A program made the position numbers and the translations under genes. Below are positions 9,055-17,921 of a stretch of 64,000 nt of DNA, one piece after another. The notes under the pieces are model-generated. The model was not told the DNA's origin and searched no databases. It saw only the letters and a program-made list of their open reading frames with translations. The stretch is taken from assembly GCA_022565695.1 (NCBI GenBank), contig JAIUME010000003.1, positions 124,001 to 188,000 of the forward strand, written 5' to 3'. This stretch comes from Alcanivorax sp. GTDB lineage: Bacteria; Pseudomonadota; Gammaproteobacteria; Pseudomonadales; Alcanivoracaceae. The first letter of the stretch is position 1. Each line of letters starts with the position of its first letter.

Positions 9055-9789
9055 ATGCGTAGACTGTTACTGGCTTTTTGTGTGGTGGCTGCGTTCGGTT
9101 TGGGTTACTGGCTTGCCTCGGCAGGCCAGTCTCCCTCGCCAGACGTTTCCTGGTTTTCGGATGATGAGATCATGCGCGGTAAGATTTTGGCGTTTCAGGC
9201 TGCGCAGGGTGGTCGGGGCCAAGAAGAAACATCAGATCTTTTGTCGGATGTTGAGGGGCTTGCCCCGGATCATCTGGTCGCTTTGGTTCAGCGACTTCCA
9301 GACCATGAAATCGATCGGCAATTGCGCAGAGTTCTTGGGGATAGTGACCTCGATGATCATATTCATGACAGAAGGGCCTTTGCCACTCGATTGGTCGAAG
9401 AGGCATTAAAAGATTTTGATCCTTCCACACCTCTTTCGGGGCAGGCTCTTATGTCGGGCTCTCAAGAATTTCCCGATTTTTCAGCGGAGGTCTTCGAGGT
9501 TCAGCCACGTCAGGCGCTGTTTGCGCATTTTGATACCTATGGCGTCGTGCCACACGATGGGCAAGTGTTCATTCGCTGGAAGCATCGCGATACGGGGCGG
9601 CTGCTCCTGTTCACGCAGAAGAATGTCACAGCGGATGCTAACCAGAACTGGGTCAGCTTTCGGCCGGAAGCTGCCTGGGAGACAGGGCACTACGACGTCA
9701 AGTACTACCAATTTAATGACCGTCTGCAGCCAATTGCGCAGGTGGGCTATGTAATCACACGTGTTCTGGAGCCGGGGGATTCTCAATAG
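9055..9789 (+). CDS. Hypothetical single-anchor periplasmic protein, 244 aa
   Basis: ATG 9055 is chosen over TTG 9049; neither has a good ribosome site. The N-terminus (MRRLLLAFCVVAAFGLGYWLAS) is a single membrane anchor or uncleaved signal. A helical, acidic region follows (about residues 35-120), then a beta-rich C-terminal domain from about residue 140 with alternating hydrophobic and aromatic residues (FIRWKHRDTGRLL, GHYDVKYYQF), which looks like an immunoglobulin-like sandwich. The probable location is periplasmic face of the inner membrane. It stands alone between two hairpins. I do not recognise the family. Confidence 0.6.
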   Translation: MRRLLLAFCVVAAFGLGYWLASAGQSPSPDVSWFSDDEIMRGKILAFQAAQGGRGQEETSDLLSDVEGLAPDHLVALVQRLPDHEIDRQLRRVLGDSDLDDHIHDRRAFATRLVEEALKDFDPSTPLSGQALMSGSQEFPDFSAEVFEVQPRQALFAHFDTYGVVPHDGQVFIRWKHRDTGRLLLFTQKNVTADANQNWVSFRPEAAWETGHYDVKYYQFNDRLQPIAQVGYVITRVLEPGDSQ

Positions 9790-9829
9790 CATAGGAATGC
9801 GTCGTGTGGTGAATTCATGGGAGAGTCTT

Positions 9830-9854
9830 GCAAGTTTTAAGCTGAAAAACTTGC
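9830..9854. repeat. 9-bp inverted repeat (hairpin) after the anchor-protein gene
   Basis: GCAAGTTTT (9830-9838) and AAAACTTGC (9846-9854) are perfectly complementary, with a 7-nt loop. No T-run follows on the plus strand, so it is either a weak terminator or an mRNA 3'-end stabiliser. Confidence 0.4.
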
Positions 9855-9996
9855 CTTCCAATCAGACGGGGTGTGGTTGTAGTTCTCAGAAGAATCCCTT
9901 GCTGCACTTGTGCGGTTTTGGGCCTGAATCTGTAAGAAATAATTTGGCTTTTCTTAATTTTGGTTAGTAGTTTTTTACTTAAATTGGTGGGAAATT

Positions 9997-10599
9997 ATGC
10001 GTTATCTTATTGTTGCTTTCTTGTTGTTTTCAAGCTGTGCAGTACATGCGGGGTTCTATGCTGGTGCGCAAATCGGCCAGGATTTTACCATTTATGCTGA
10101 GAGAGATGGGTTTCCCAGCACCAAGCTGGATGGCCTGTCGGTTTCCGGTTTCTCGAACGGGGTTTATGGCGGCTACCGATTTTCAGGAGAGAAGTATTTC
10201 TGGGGGGCTGAAATTAACTTTACCAGAAGTCAGGCATCTTTCAGTGATAAAACCTCCGGGCCGCAGGGGGGAGAGCGGTACCGATTAAGCATGGGGGACG
10301 GCCATGGTGTGGCATTTGTCTGGGGTGGCAGTCTTGGTGGTGCCGATCTGTATGGTCGGTTTGGCTGGCAGATAACCGAGCTTTCCGCCAGTTTTTCGGA
10401 GCCGGGATCTTCAGAGAAGGAGTCCTTCGATATGGGTGGCGTGAGGATTGGGCTGGGTAGTGAGCTGCCATTGAGCGAGCGGCTACGCCTTCGTCTTGAT
10501 TGGAGCTACACCATATATCAGGAAGAAGAGTATGACGATTACGTGACTTTTGATGTCCAGCAGTCGCTGTTCATGGCCGGCCTTACGTTCCGAATCTGA
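9997..10599 (+). CDS. Small outer-membrane beta-barrel protein (Omp25/OmpA-barrel type), 200 aa
   Basis: The signal peptide MRYLIVAFLLFSSCAVHA is probably cleaved before GFYAGAQIGQ. The mature protein of about 180 residues starts with the FYxGAQIG motif typical of eight-stranded surface barrels. It alternates amphipathic strands and Gly-rich turns (SNGVYGGYRF, LYGRFGWQI, VRIGLGSEL) and ends in LTFRI, a C-terminal strand with aromatic and hydrophobic spacing recognised by the BAM machine. The ribosome site is weak (GGTGGGAAATT before ATG 9997). Role unknown; such barrels serve as adhesins or structural porin-like proteins. The lipoprotein gene downstream starts 38 nt later and may be co-transcribed. 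Confidence 0.75.
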   Translation: MRYLIVAFLLFSSCAVHAGFYAGAQIGQDFTIYAERDGFPSTKLDGLSVSGFSNGVYGGYRFSGEKYFWGAEINFTRSQASFSDKTSGPQGGERYRLSMGDGHGVAFVWGGSLGGADLYGRFGWQITELSASFSEPGSSEKESFDMGGVRIGLGSELPLSERLRLRLDWSYTIYQEEEYDDYVTFDVQQSLFMAGLTFRI

Positions 10600-10636
10600 G
10601 AGGCGTTTTGCCTGTATTAACAAGGGGGAGACTTCA

Positions 10637-13363
10637 ATGTCCGGCAGCCGATTAAAGCTTTTACCCGTTCTGTGCTTGCTGTTCACCGCGTGTGGGGGCT
10701 CTTCGTCCTCTGGCGGGGGAGAAAATCCCTCTGAGGTTGCAGGCGCCAGCTTGCGTGGCGAAATCACCAGCGCCATATCCGGTGATCTTGTCCAGGGAGC
10801 TGAGGTTATCGCTGCATCACAACAGGCAGTTACCGATCAGGAAGGTCGCTATCAACTGGATGGGTTGCCGCCTGGCGGGGCGTTGCAGGTCTCTGCGCTG
10901 GCAGAGGGGCATGCGCCTCAGTACCGTACTATGCATGCACTACCTGCCAGCGGTGCTGTGCTGGATATGCCGCTGGTGCCGCTAGGGTATCAAGGTTCAT
11001 TTCAGCAGCCTGGCGAGCTGATGCTGGAGGTTGGTGGTGCGCAGGTATCCCTCTCAGAGGACGCAGTGTTGCAGTCCGCCGCAGGCGGCGTGCCTGATTG
11101 GGTGTCGGTATCATTGGCGGTCTTGGCACCGGCAAGCAACCCGGCGGTGATGCCCGGGGAATACCGTGTTGAAGATGCGACGGGTGTGATGCGTCCGCTC
11201 GAAAGCTTCGGTGGTTTGTTCATGCGTTTCACGGATTCATCGGGTGCGCCGTTGCAATGGGTGGATGGTGCCGGTGCGGCGGTGAGTATCCCCGTATCAA
11301 CAGCAGGGCCTGGCGATAATCTTGCCGAGGTGTTGCCGTTACTGTTCTTTGATGAGCAGACGTTCCGGTGGCGTGTTGAAGGCACTGCGACGCTTGAAGG
11401 CGACGCGCCGCATCAGGTTTATGTGGGTGACGTATCGAGAACCGGCTTCTGGCAGGTGGGCGACCCTTACGGCACGGTCAATGTCAGGGGCTGTGTGCGT
11501 GACCCCTGGGGTGAGCCCGTAGTGGGGGATATTTTCGTGCGCGCGGACGGGCTCAGTTATGTCGGGGGGGCGCAAGTCAGCGGCAACGCGAGTGGGCGCT
11601 TTGCGGTGCCGGTGCGTCGGGATGCCACGGCCACTGTCACGGCATTTGCCTACAAGCCGGATACCTGGCAGGCCGTGAGTTCGGTTCCTGTGCAGGTGCT
11701 CACCACCCATGTGGATCAGGATCTTGGCGATTGCCTGATGCTTGATCTGGATGCCGAGCCGCCACAGGCTCGGATCAGCGTGGAGCCAGCCGCCGTCACC
11801 TTCGGTGCGGTATTGCTGGATGAGACGCAGGATGCTCAGATCATCGTGCGCAGTACAGGTCGCGTGGCGCTGGAGATCGATTCGCTCAGCATCGTGGGTC
11901 TGGATGCCGGTCGCTTTGCATTACTGAGTGACACCTGCTCCGAACAGACACTGGCGCCTGATGAGACGTGCGCGCTTTCTGTCCGCTTTGCGCCTGAGCG
12001 GGAAGGTGATCATCAGGCGGTGCTGCCGATATTTTCCAGCGCCCCTCAGGGCGCAACGCCAGTTCCGTTGACGGGGCGAGGCCATGTGGAGCCTGCGCCG
12101 CAGGCGAGCTTTTCACCGTCAGCGATGGATTTTGGCACCGTCGCACCGGGCGGCACGCGCCGTCGGGCTTTGACTGTCAGTAATTTGGGTACGGCGCCTC
12201 TGAATATCATCAGCCTGCAGGTGACCGGCGTGCAGAGCAGCGCATTCGCCGCGGATGCCGGTTGTGTCGGTGAGGTGGTGGCGCCGGGTGACGATTGCGT
12301 CATCGATATTGATTTCTCTCCGGCAGAGCGCGCCGCAAAAGGCGCCTTGCTGACGGTAGCGTCGGATGATCCCGAGTATCCGCACCAGGGTATTGAGCTC
12401 AGCGGCATTGGTGGTTATCTGGATTCGGCGCTGTTGCCGGATCTCGCCGCGTTGCCGCTGGCCAGTTTTACCTCGTCTGACGATGCGGCGATTGTCCTCG
12501 CGTTTGTCAGTGGTTTCGTTGAAGAGCCGGCAGTGGATGAGGACGACGCTGATGAGGGGCTGGCGGCGGGCGCAGCAGCTCGGACAGCGCTGGCAAGTAC
12601 CGAGAGCTGTATGTATGGCGGCCAGCGTGTTGCGCTGCCCGATGAGCTGCGTGATGTCGATTCGCCTTTCACATCGGTGCCGATGGCTGTGCAGACCGTT
12701 CACTGGCAAGCATGTGACGAGGGTATTCACGTAGGCGAATATTTCATCGATGGTTACGAAGAAAGCGCCTCTGTGCTTGAGGGCGACGGTGCTATCGAAT
12801 ACCTGCAGGATGGAGCAGGACCAGACGCGCCGCTGTTCATGGCCTATGCGGATGGCTTCATGCATAAGGCGTCGAGTGTGATACACAGCCGCTGGGATGC
12901 GGAAGGTGATGAAGAGCATTTTACCTATGCGCTGGAGGCGAGTGGCACGGAAGAGGACTATCTGCGCCTGCAACGGGGTAGCGGAGTGGCGACCGGCAAT
13001 ATGTTTCGGGAGCAGCTTTCGGGCTGGCCCGGGGACATGAATTTTCGCGCACGCCTGATCAGTGGTGATTGGGGTATGACGTGGTCACGCGCTCAGGGGG
13101 AATGCCCGCTGGGGCGCGTCACGGTCAGTACGCTGGAGCCCCTGCAGGTGGAGGGTGACGACGAGGAGTGGGTCACGCTCGCAGGTAAAATCGCCGTGAG
13201 TGCCGGGGGGAGTAGCGCCACGGGCGAGATAGCAGGGGAGAGCATGGCGGTAAGCCTGAACAACGGCCCGGAGGCAGTCTATACTCGCGAGGATATTCAG
13301 GCATTGCTGAGCGCGCTGTGTCTGGAGAATGATGCCGCGCCGGATGATGACGCCACCCCATGA
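10637..13363 (+). CDS. Large lipoprotein with carboxypeptidase-regulatory-like and two choice-of-anchor-D (ASH-like) domains
   Basis: The frame extends upstream to 10550, but ATG 10637 has GGGGGAG 7 nt upstream and begins a lipoprotein signal ending in LLFTACGG, giving 908 residues. After a Ser/Gly linker, residues about 35-115 resemble a carboxypeptidase regulatory-like beta-sandwich (SGDLVQGAEVIA ... DQEGRYQLDGLPPG); a similar element recurs near residue 285. Two consecutive domains of the choice-of-anchor-D type follow, at about residues 383-485 and 490-595, with the hallmark LAPDETCALSVRFAP and VAPGDDCVIDIDFSP. The last 300 residues are acidic and unassigned, with a DEDDADEG tract. Probably an outer-membrane, surface-facing lipoprotein. 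It ends in a 4-nt overlap with pdxB. Confidence 0.8.
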   Translation: MSGSRLKLLPVLCLLFTACGGSSSSGGGENPSEVAGASLRGEITSAISGDLVQGAEVIAASQQAVTDQEGRYQLDGLPPGGALQVSALAEGHAPQYRTMHALPASGAVLDMPLVPLGYQGSFQQPGELMLEVGGAQVSLSEDAVLQSAAGGVPDWVSVSLAVLAPASNPAVMPGEYRVEDATGVMRPLESFGGLFMRFTDSSGAPLQWVDGAGAAVSIPVSTAGPGDNLAEVLPLLFFDEQTFRWRVEGTATLEGDAPHQVYVGDVSRTGFWQVGDPYGTVNVRGCVRDPWGEPVVGDIFVRADGLSYVGGAQVSGNASGRFAVPVRRDATATVTAFAYKPDTWQAVSSVPVQVLTTHVDQDLGDCLMLDLDAEPPQARISVEPAAVTFGAVLLDETQDAQIIVRSTGRVALEIDSLSIVGLDAGRFALLSDTCSEQTLAPDETCALSVRFAPEREGDHQAVLPIFSSAPQGATPVPLTGRGHVEPAPQASFSPSAMDFGTVAPGGTRRRALTVSNLGTAPLNIISLQVTGVQSSAFAADAGCVGEVVAPGDDCVIDIDFSPAERAAKGALLTVASDDPEYPHQGIELSGIGGYLDSALLPDLAALPLASFTSSDDAAIVLAFVSGFVEEPAVDEDDADEGLAAGAAARTALASTESCMYGGQRVALPDELRDVDSPFTSVPMAVQTVHWQACDEGIHVGEYFIDGYEESASVLEGDGAIEYLQDGAGPDAPLFMAYADGFMHKASSVIHSRWDAEGDEEHFTYALEASGTEEDYLRLQRGSGVATGNMFREQLSGWPGDMNFRARLISGDWGMTWSRAQGECPLGRVTVSTLEPLQVEGDDEEWVTLAGKIAVSAGGSSATGEIAGESMAVSLNNGPEAVYTREDIQALLSALCLENDAAPDDDATP

Positions 13364-14493
13364 AAATCGTTGCCGATGAAAACATGCCCGCCCTCGCGCT
13401 GTTCGCGCCCCTCGGCGAGGTCGTGCCCCGCGCCGGTCGTGGCCTGACGCAGGCCGACCTGGCAGACGCCGACGTATTGCTGGTGCGCTCCGTGACCCGG
13501 GTGGATGCGGCGTTGCTGGCGGACACACCGGTGCGTTTTGTCGGCTCTGCCACTATCGGTACCGACCATGTGGATCTGCCCTGGCTGGCGGGCGCGGGCA
13601 TCCGCTTTGCCCATGCGCCGGGTTGTAACGCCATGGCGGTGGCTGAGTATGTGCTGCAGGTGGTGCTCGACTGGGCCTGCGAGCAGGGCCGCGCACTGGC
13701 CGACCTGTCTGTGGGGGTGGTGGGTGTCGGCAATGCCGGTGGGCGCGTCCAGCGCCTGCTGGCGGCTGCCGGTTGCCGCGTGCGTTGCTGTGATCCGCCT
13801 CGTGCGGCAGCGGGGGATACCATTGCGGGGGATACCATTGACGGAGGCTGGGTGTCGCTGGATGAGGCGCTGGCCTGTGATGTGGTGACGTTGCACGTGC
13901 CCCTGACCGGGCAAGGCCGGCATGCCACCCGACATTTGCTGGGGGTGGCGGCCTTGTCACAGCTGGGTCAGGGCCAATTGCTGATCAACAGCAGCCGGGG
14001 CCCGGTGATTGACAATACTGCGCTGTTGGCCCGCCTCGCGTCCGGTGGTCCGGCGGTGGTGCTGGATGTCTGGGAACAGGAACCCGAGGTGCCGCTGGCC
14101 CTGTTCGCACGTGTGCGTCGGGGAAGCCCCCATATTGCCGGTTACAGCGTGGAGGGGCGCACGCGGGGGTCTCTCATGGTGTATCAGGCGTTATGCGAGC
14201 ATCTTGGTGTGCGACCGGCCGAGTCGTCGGAGGTTGTGCCTGCGGTGATGCGCTGGGATGCCGATATTGCCGGTGCGGCAGATGTGCTGGCGTTGTTGCG
14301 GCACCGTTGGGATCTGCGCGACACCCATGCGGCGCTGGCTGCGGTGGTGGAGGGCGGTGAGTGTGAAGCGGGCTTTGACCGGTTGCGCAGGACCTTCCCT
14401 CGGCGCCACGAGGTGGCCGGGGTGGTGGTGCATGGCGGGGTGGCGGCTTCGTGGCAGCCATTGCTGGTTGAGCTGGGCGTCATGATGGCTTGA
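13360..14493 (+). CDS. pdxB: Erythronate-4-phosphate dehydrogenase
   Basis: It catalyses NAD-dependent oxidation of 4-phosphoerythronate, the second step of the DXP-dependent pyridoxal-phosphate pathway, in the cytoplasm. The 377 residues match the family length. Visible features are the N-terminal KIVADENMPA, the GVVGVGNAGGRV dinucleotide-binding loop (about 118-129), INSSRGPVID around 209-218 with the catalytic Arg, DVWEQEPEVP with the catalytic Glu, and SPHIAGYSVEGR with the catalytic His, followed by the PdxB-specific C-terminal dimerisation domain. The start overlaps the preceding lipoprotein gene by ATGA. A hairpin terminator follows 20 nt after the stop. Confidence 0.96.
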   Translation: MKIVADENMPALALFAPLGEVVPRAGRGLTQADLADADVLLVRSVTRVDAALLADTPVRFVGSATIGTDHVDLPWLAGAGIRFAHAPGCNAMAVAEYVLQVVLDWACEQGRALADLSVGVVGVGNAGGRVQRLLAAAGCRVRCCDPPRAAAGDTIAGDTIDGGWVSLDEALACDVVTLHVPLTGQGRHATRHLLGVAALSQLGQGQLLINSSRGPVIDNTALLARLASGGPAVVLDVWEQEPEVPLALFARVRRGSPHIAGYSVEGRTRGSLMVYQALCEHLGVRPAESSEVVPAVMRWDADIAGAADVLALLRHRWDLRDTHAALAAVVEGGECEAGFDRLRRTFPRRHEVAGVVVHGGVAASWQPLLVELGVMMA

Positions 14494-14513
14494 GGCTAAA
14501 AAGGGGCTAATAA

Positions 14514-14540
14514 AAACGGGGCGTCATTGACGCCCCGTTT
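14514..14540. terminator. Strong, probably bidirectional intrinsic terminator after pdxB
   Basis: AAACGGGGCGTCA (14514-14526) pairs with TGACGCCCCGTTT (14528-14540), with a very tight turn. The minus-strand side reads into a run of T (from AAAAA 14512-14516). It can end pdxB transcription and also transcription from the small minus-strand gene at 14609. Confidence 0.85.
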
Positions 14541-14595
14541 GTCAGCTGCTGTCTGTCAGCCGCTGCTTATCAGTCGCTACTTGTCAGTTGCTATC
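14540..14595. repeat. Four tandem 14-bp repeats, consensus TGTCAGYYGCTRYY
   Basis: The units are TGTCAGCTGCTGTC (14540-14553), TGTCAGCCGCTGCT (14554-14567), TATCAGTCGCTACT (14568-14581) and TGTCAGTTGCTATC (14582-14595). They sit exactly between the pdxB terminator and the stop of the next, minus-strand gene. TCAG and GCT are kept in all four. Confidence 0.75.
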
Positions 14596-14608
14596 CGGCC
14601 AGCCGTTA

Positions 14609-14809
14609 TTACCCGACTCGACGTGCAGATTGCGCATGATTGATCGGATACTGCCAGGCGTGTTCGAGATGTTCACAGGCCTGCTGTACCATGTCTTCCG
14701 TGATCGGGATCTCGCGCCCTTGCGCATCGATCAGAGCGGCACCATGAAAATCCGTTTTCTGCTTGGTTGCTGAAGTGTTCGCGGCTTTCATCTCAGTTCT
14801 CTGAGTCAT
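14609..14809 (-). CDS. PA1571-type small conserved protein, 66 aa
   Basis: The upstream start at 14839 is possible, but ATG 14809 has GTGAGG 7 nt upstream. The core GAALIDAQGREIPITEDMVQQAC is what I recall of a short Pseudomonas family typified by PA1571, in which this stretch is the conserved part. The N-terminus (MTQRTEMKAANTSATKQKTDF) is polar and probably disordered. No enzymatic motif and no membrane segment are seen; function is unknown. It lies convergent to pdxB and divergent from the NAD-kinase-like gene 120 nt away. Confidence 0.75.
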   Translation of the reverse strand: MTQRTEMKAANTSATKQKTDFHGAALIDAQGREIPITEDMVQQACEHLEHAWQYPINHAQSARRVG

Positions 14810-14929
14810 GGGTACTGCCTCACGGTCTTTGACCAACACCAGAATGGCCAGTGGTCTGTTTCAGGATCTACGCTAACGGCCCGCTGCCTTTGCGCCAAGC
14901 ACAGTATTGTTTCGAGATATGACGCCTTG

Positions 14930-16084
14930 ATGAAAACCCATGAAAATCCGTTGGTTATCGGTCTTCTGGTCAATCCCCTGGCCGGCCTGGGTGGCGCTGT
15001 CGCCCTGAAGGGCAGCGATGGCGCTGCGGTGGTGGCCGAGGCGCTGGCGCGCGGGGCGACGCCTCAGGCTGGCGCCAGAGCGCTGCGTGCGCTCAGGGCG
15101 CTGGCCGCGTCGGATACGCCGGTGAGGATACTCACCTGGGGCGGTGAAATGGGTGAGCACTGGGCCCGTGAAGCGGGGCTGGCCGCAGAGGTCATCGGTA
15201 CCCCCGAGGCGAGCCCGACAACGCCGGACGACACGCGCCGCGCGGCGGCAGGATTGCTGGCGGCGGGCATTGATGTGCTGCTGTTCGCTGGCGGTGACGG
15301 CACTGCCCGGGATGTCTGTGACAGCATCGGGCGCCAGCGTCCGGTGCTGGGCATTCCCGCCGGCTGCAAGATGCATTCGGCGGTGTATGCGGTCAATCCG
15401 GAGGCGGCGGGTGAGCTGTTGCTGGCGCTGGCCCGGGGCGAGCTGGTGAATGCCAGCGAAGGGGAGGTCCGCGATATCGACGAGGAGGCCTTCCGCCGGG
15501 GGCAGGTGCGGGCGCGTTATTACGGCAGCATGATGGTGCCGGCGGACGCGCGCCTGCTGCAGCAGGTCAAATGCGGCGCGCCGGAGCTGGAAGATCTGCA
15601 TGTGACCGAGGCCTGTGCCTGGCTGGCGGAGCAGATGGCGCCGGGGGTGGCCTATCTGATGGGCTCTGGCTCCACGGTGGCTGAACTCATGCAGCAGCTG
15701 GGCTTGCCGAATACCCTCCTGGGGGTGGATCTGGTGCGTGATGGCGCCGTGGTCGCGGCGGATGTGACGGCCGCCCAGGCCCTGTCACAGATCGGTGATG
15801 GCCCGGCTCGTGGTGTCCTGACAGTGATCGGCGGTCAGGGGCACCTGTTCGGGCGCGGCAACCAGCAGTTCAGCCCGGCGGTGATCCGGCGTCTCGGGCG
15901 TGACGGGCTGCATATCCTGGCGACCCGCAACAAGCTGGCATCGCTGGATGGCCGGCCCTTGCTGGTCGATACGGGGGATGCGGCACTGGACCGCGAGTTG
16001 TGTGGCCTGGTGCCGGTCATTACCGGTTATGAAGATGAGGTGCTTTACCGCATAGCGACCGACGCTGGCGCGCCGGTCGATTAA
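14930..16084 (+). CDS. ATP-NAD kinase family protein (COG3199 type)
   Basis: A 384-residue cytoplasmic protein. ATG 14930 is used; a TTG directly before it extends the frame by one codon. The N-terminus IGLLVNPLAGLGG is the phosphate-binding loop of this branch of the NAD kinase/diacylglycerol kinase fold, and LLFAGGDGTARDV (about residues 117-129) is the GGDGT motif that binds ATP. GIPAGCKMHSAVYAVNP and the C-terminal TVIGGQGHLFGRGNQQ are further marks of this subfamily. Length exceeds that of classical NAD kinases (about 300), and the true phosphoryl acceptor of this branch is uncertain. It converges with htpX across a long inverted repeat. Confidence 0.85.
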   Translation: MKTHENPLVIGLLVNPLAGLGGAVALKGSDGAAVVAEALARGATPQAGARALRALRALAASDTPVRILTWGGEMGEHWAREAGLAAEVIGTPEASPTTPDDTRRAAAGLLAAGIDVLLFAGGDGTARDVCDSIGRQRPVLGIPAGCKMHSAVYAVNPEAAGELLLALARGELVNASEGEVRDIDEEAFRRGQVRARYYGSMMVPADARLLQQVKCGAPELEDLHVTEACAWLAEQMAPGVAYLMGSGSTVAELMQQLGLPNTLLGVDLVRDGAVVAADVTAAQALSQIGDGPARGVLTVIGGQGHLFGRGNQQFSPAVIRRLGRDGLHILATRNKLASLDGRPLLVDTGDAALDRELCGLVPVITGYEDEVLYRIATDAGAPVD

Positions 16085-16107
16085 AGGCAGGGTGTGCGCG
16101 GGTGTGC

Positions 16108-16238
16108 GTAGGGTGTGCGTAGGGTGTGCTGAGCGCAGCGAAGCGCACCAAAAGCTCTCAGCACGTGCCCAAGTGCGGCAGTGAGCGTGGGCAGGCGGTG
16201 CGCTTCGCTTTGCTCAGCACACCCTACGCACACCCTAC
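16108..16238. repeat. Long intergenic inverted repeat (42-bp arms, REP/MITE-like) between convergent genes
   Basis: The left arm 16108-16149 and right arm 16197-16238 are reverse complements at 40 of 42 positions. The 47-bp spacer holds a further pair, TGCCCA (16166-16171) and TGGGCA (16188-16193). Inside each arm GTAGGGTGTGC occurs twice in tandem, and a related unit precedes the left arm. The core GCGCAGCGAAGCGCACC resembles repetitive extragenic palindromes of gammaproteobacteria. It occupies nearly the whole gap between the convergent genes and could act as a two-way terminator. Confidence 0.85.
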
Positions 16239-16267
16239 AGCTTCCCGGGCTCCCCTTATTCTGCATA

Positions 16268-17161
16268 TCAGCCGTGGCGATTTTCGCGCAGGGCGGCGAT
16301 GCGGTCGTCCAGGGGCGGGTGGGAGGCGAACATGCGGCGCATGCCGGTGCGGACACCCATGTTGATGCCGAAGGCGGTCATGGATTCCGGCATTTGATCC
16401 GGCACGCCGGACTCGGCTTTCAGGTGCTCCAGTGCGCTGATCATGCCCTGGCGGTTGGCCAGTTGCGCGCCAGCGGCGTCGGCGCGGTATTCCCGGAAGC
16501 GGGAGAACCACATGACGATGGCCGAGGCCAGAATACCCAGCACGATCTGCGCCACGATGGAGGTGATGTAGTAGCCCGGGCCGTAGCCGCGCTCGGTCTT
16601 GAAGATCACACGATCCACGACATGGCCGATGATGCGTGAGAAGAAGATCACGAAGGTGTTCACCACACCCTGTACCAGGCTCAGGGTGACCATGTCACCG
16701 TTGGCCACGTGGCCGATCTCGTGGGCCATGACCGCTTTCACTTCCTCTGGCGAGAAGCGCTGCAGCATACCTTCGGATACTGCCACCAGTGCGGCATTCT
16801 TGTTCCAGCCTGTGGCAAAGGCGTTGGCTTGCTGGGCGGGGAAGATCCCCACTTCCGGCATGCCGATACCGGCCTTGGTTGACAGCTCGCGCACGGTAGC
16901 CATCAGCCATTGCTCGGTCTGGGTGCGGGGTTGCTCGATGACCCGCACCTTGGCGGCGCGCTTGGCCATCCATTTGGAGATGAACAGGGACACCATGGAG
17001 CCGGAAATGCCGAACACGGCACTGAAGATCAGCAGCGCTTGCAGGTCCAGATCCACGCCGTTAGCCGCCAGGGTAGAGTTGATACCCAGCAGGCTGAGGA
17101 CAATACCGGCTACAAGCAGTACTGCTATGTTGGTCAGCAGAAACAGGCCAATTCGCATCAT
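16268..17161 (-). CDS. htpX: Heat-shock membrane metalloprotease HtpX
   Basis: A zinc endopeptidase of the inner membrane that degrades misfolded membrane proteins together with FtsH. It has 297 residues, the normal length. Two N-terminal transmembrane segments (about residues 4-24 and 41-61) are followed by the M48 domain with HEIGH at 147-151 and the third ligand in [10 protein letters not shown]. Two more hydrophobic segments lie around 160-180 and 193-215. The first of two adjacent Met codons is used as start (17161 or 17158). The order htpX / small conserved gene / alaA / msrB is the one I know from Pseudomonas aeruginosa. Confidence 0.97.
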   Translation of the reverse strand: MMRIGLFLLTNIAVLLVAGIVLSLLGINSTLAANGVDLDLQALLIFSAVFGISGSMVSLFISKWMAKRAAKVRVIEQPRTQTEQWLMATVRELSTKAGIGMPEVGIFPAQQANAFATGWNKNAALVAVSEGMLQRFSPEEVKAVMAHEIGHVANGDMVTLSLVQGVVNTFVIFFSRIIGHVVDRVIFKTERGYGPGYYITSIVAQIVLGILASAIVMWFSRFREYRADAAGAQLANRQGMISALEHLKAESGVPDQMPESMTAFGINMGVRTGMRRMFASHPPLDDRIAALRENRHG

Positions 17162-17348
17162 TGTGTGGTGCTCTCCGTAATCAAGCCGTCATCAGATCAA
17201 GTGCCTGGCAGCCAGTCTGGCAGGTCCCCTGACAGGCAGTATAGTGTGATTCGCCATAAATAATGTGGGCTTTCGGGCAGATTTCAAGTGAAACCGGCAT
17301 GACAGTCGGGTTCACGGGCGCGGAATGCCTGCCAGCACAGCTGTCATT

Positions 17349-17921
17349 TTACCCGTTGCTTTGACAGCCGGCATCCGGCAGGTTCCGCGCCGGGTCCTGC
17401 TCGCTTCCCGGGGCAGGGTTGGCAGAAGTGTTGACGGAAGCGTCGACAGAATAGTTGCTCAAACTGGCAGGCGAGATGACAGCCTGCGGTTGGCGGGCAA
17501 AAAAGAAGCGCATGATCGTGCTGATGTCGTCCGACGTGCCCTGGCGCAGGGCGGTGCGGATTTGCTCCACCAGCGCGCTGTGCTCGGCCGCCACCGAGGG
17601 TGGCAGGTCCGGGGCCGGCTCGGCTAGGCGGATGGCGCTGGCGGCGCTCAACAGTATGAATGCTTTATTCGTCAGCACGGCCTGATCAATGCCGTCCTGG
17701 TAAATCAGGCTGGTATAGCGCAGGTAGCCTTCATCGGCGAGCCACAACATCGCACCCAGGCAGGCCATATAACGGGCAGAGTGCAGGCCCACCTCATCCG
17801 GCTCGTCGGGGCCGGAGATGTCTTCCACGTAAACCGCCCGGGGGCGCGGGAAGCTGTTGTACAGCTGCAGCAGGATACGTGCGGCATCGCGGCAGAAGTC
17901 GTCGATATGAATATCAGCCAT
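17349..17921 (-). CDS. Conserved hypothetical protein of the alaA-htpX neighbourhood
   Basis: A 190-residue soluble protein with no signal peptide. The N-terminal 130 residues are mostly helical (DDFCRDAARILLQLYNSFPRPRAVYVEDI, LGAMLWLADEGYLRYTSLIYQDGIDQAVLT) and look like a small winged-helix or helical-bundle domain; the last 45 residues are Pro/Ser/Asn-rich and probably disordered. It starts at the stop of alaA (TAATG, 1-nt overlap), so translational coupling is expected. Pseudomonas has a hypothetical gene at the same place between the aminotransferase and htpX. No function is established that I know of. Confidence 0.8.
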   Translation of the reverse strand: MADIHIDDFCRDAARILLQLYNSFPRPRAVYVEDISGPDEPDEVGLHSARYMACLGAMLWLADEGYLRYTSLIYQDGIDQAVLTNKAFILLSAASAIRLAEPAPDLPPSVAAEHSALVEQIRTALRQGTSDDISTIMRFFFARQPQAVISPASLSNYSVDASVNTSANPAPGSEQDPARNLPDAGCQSNG

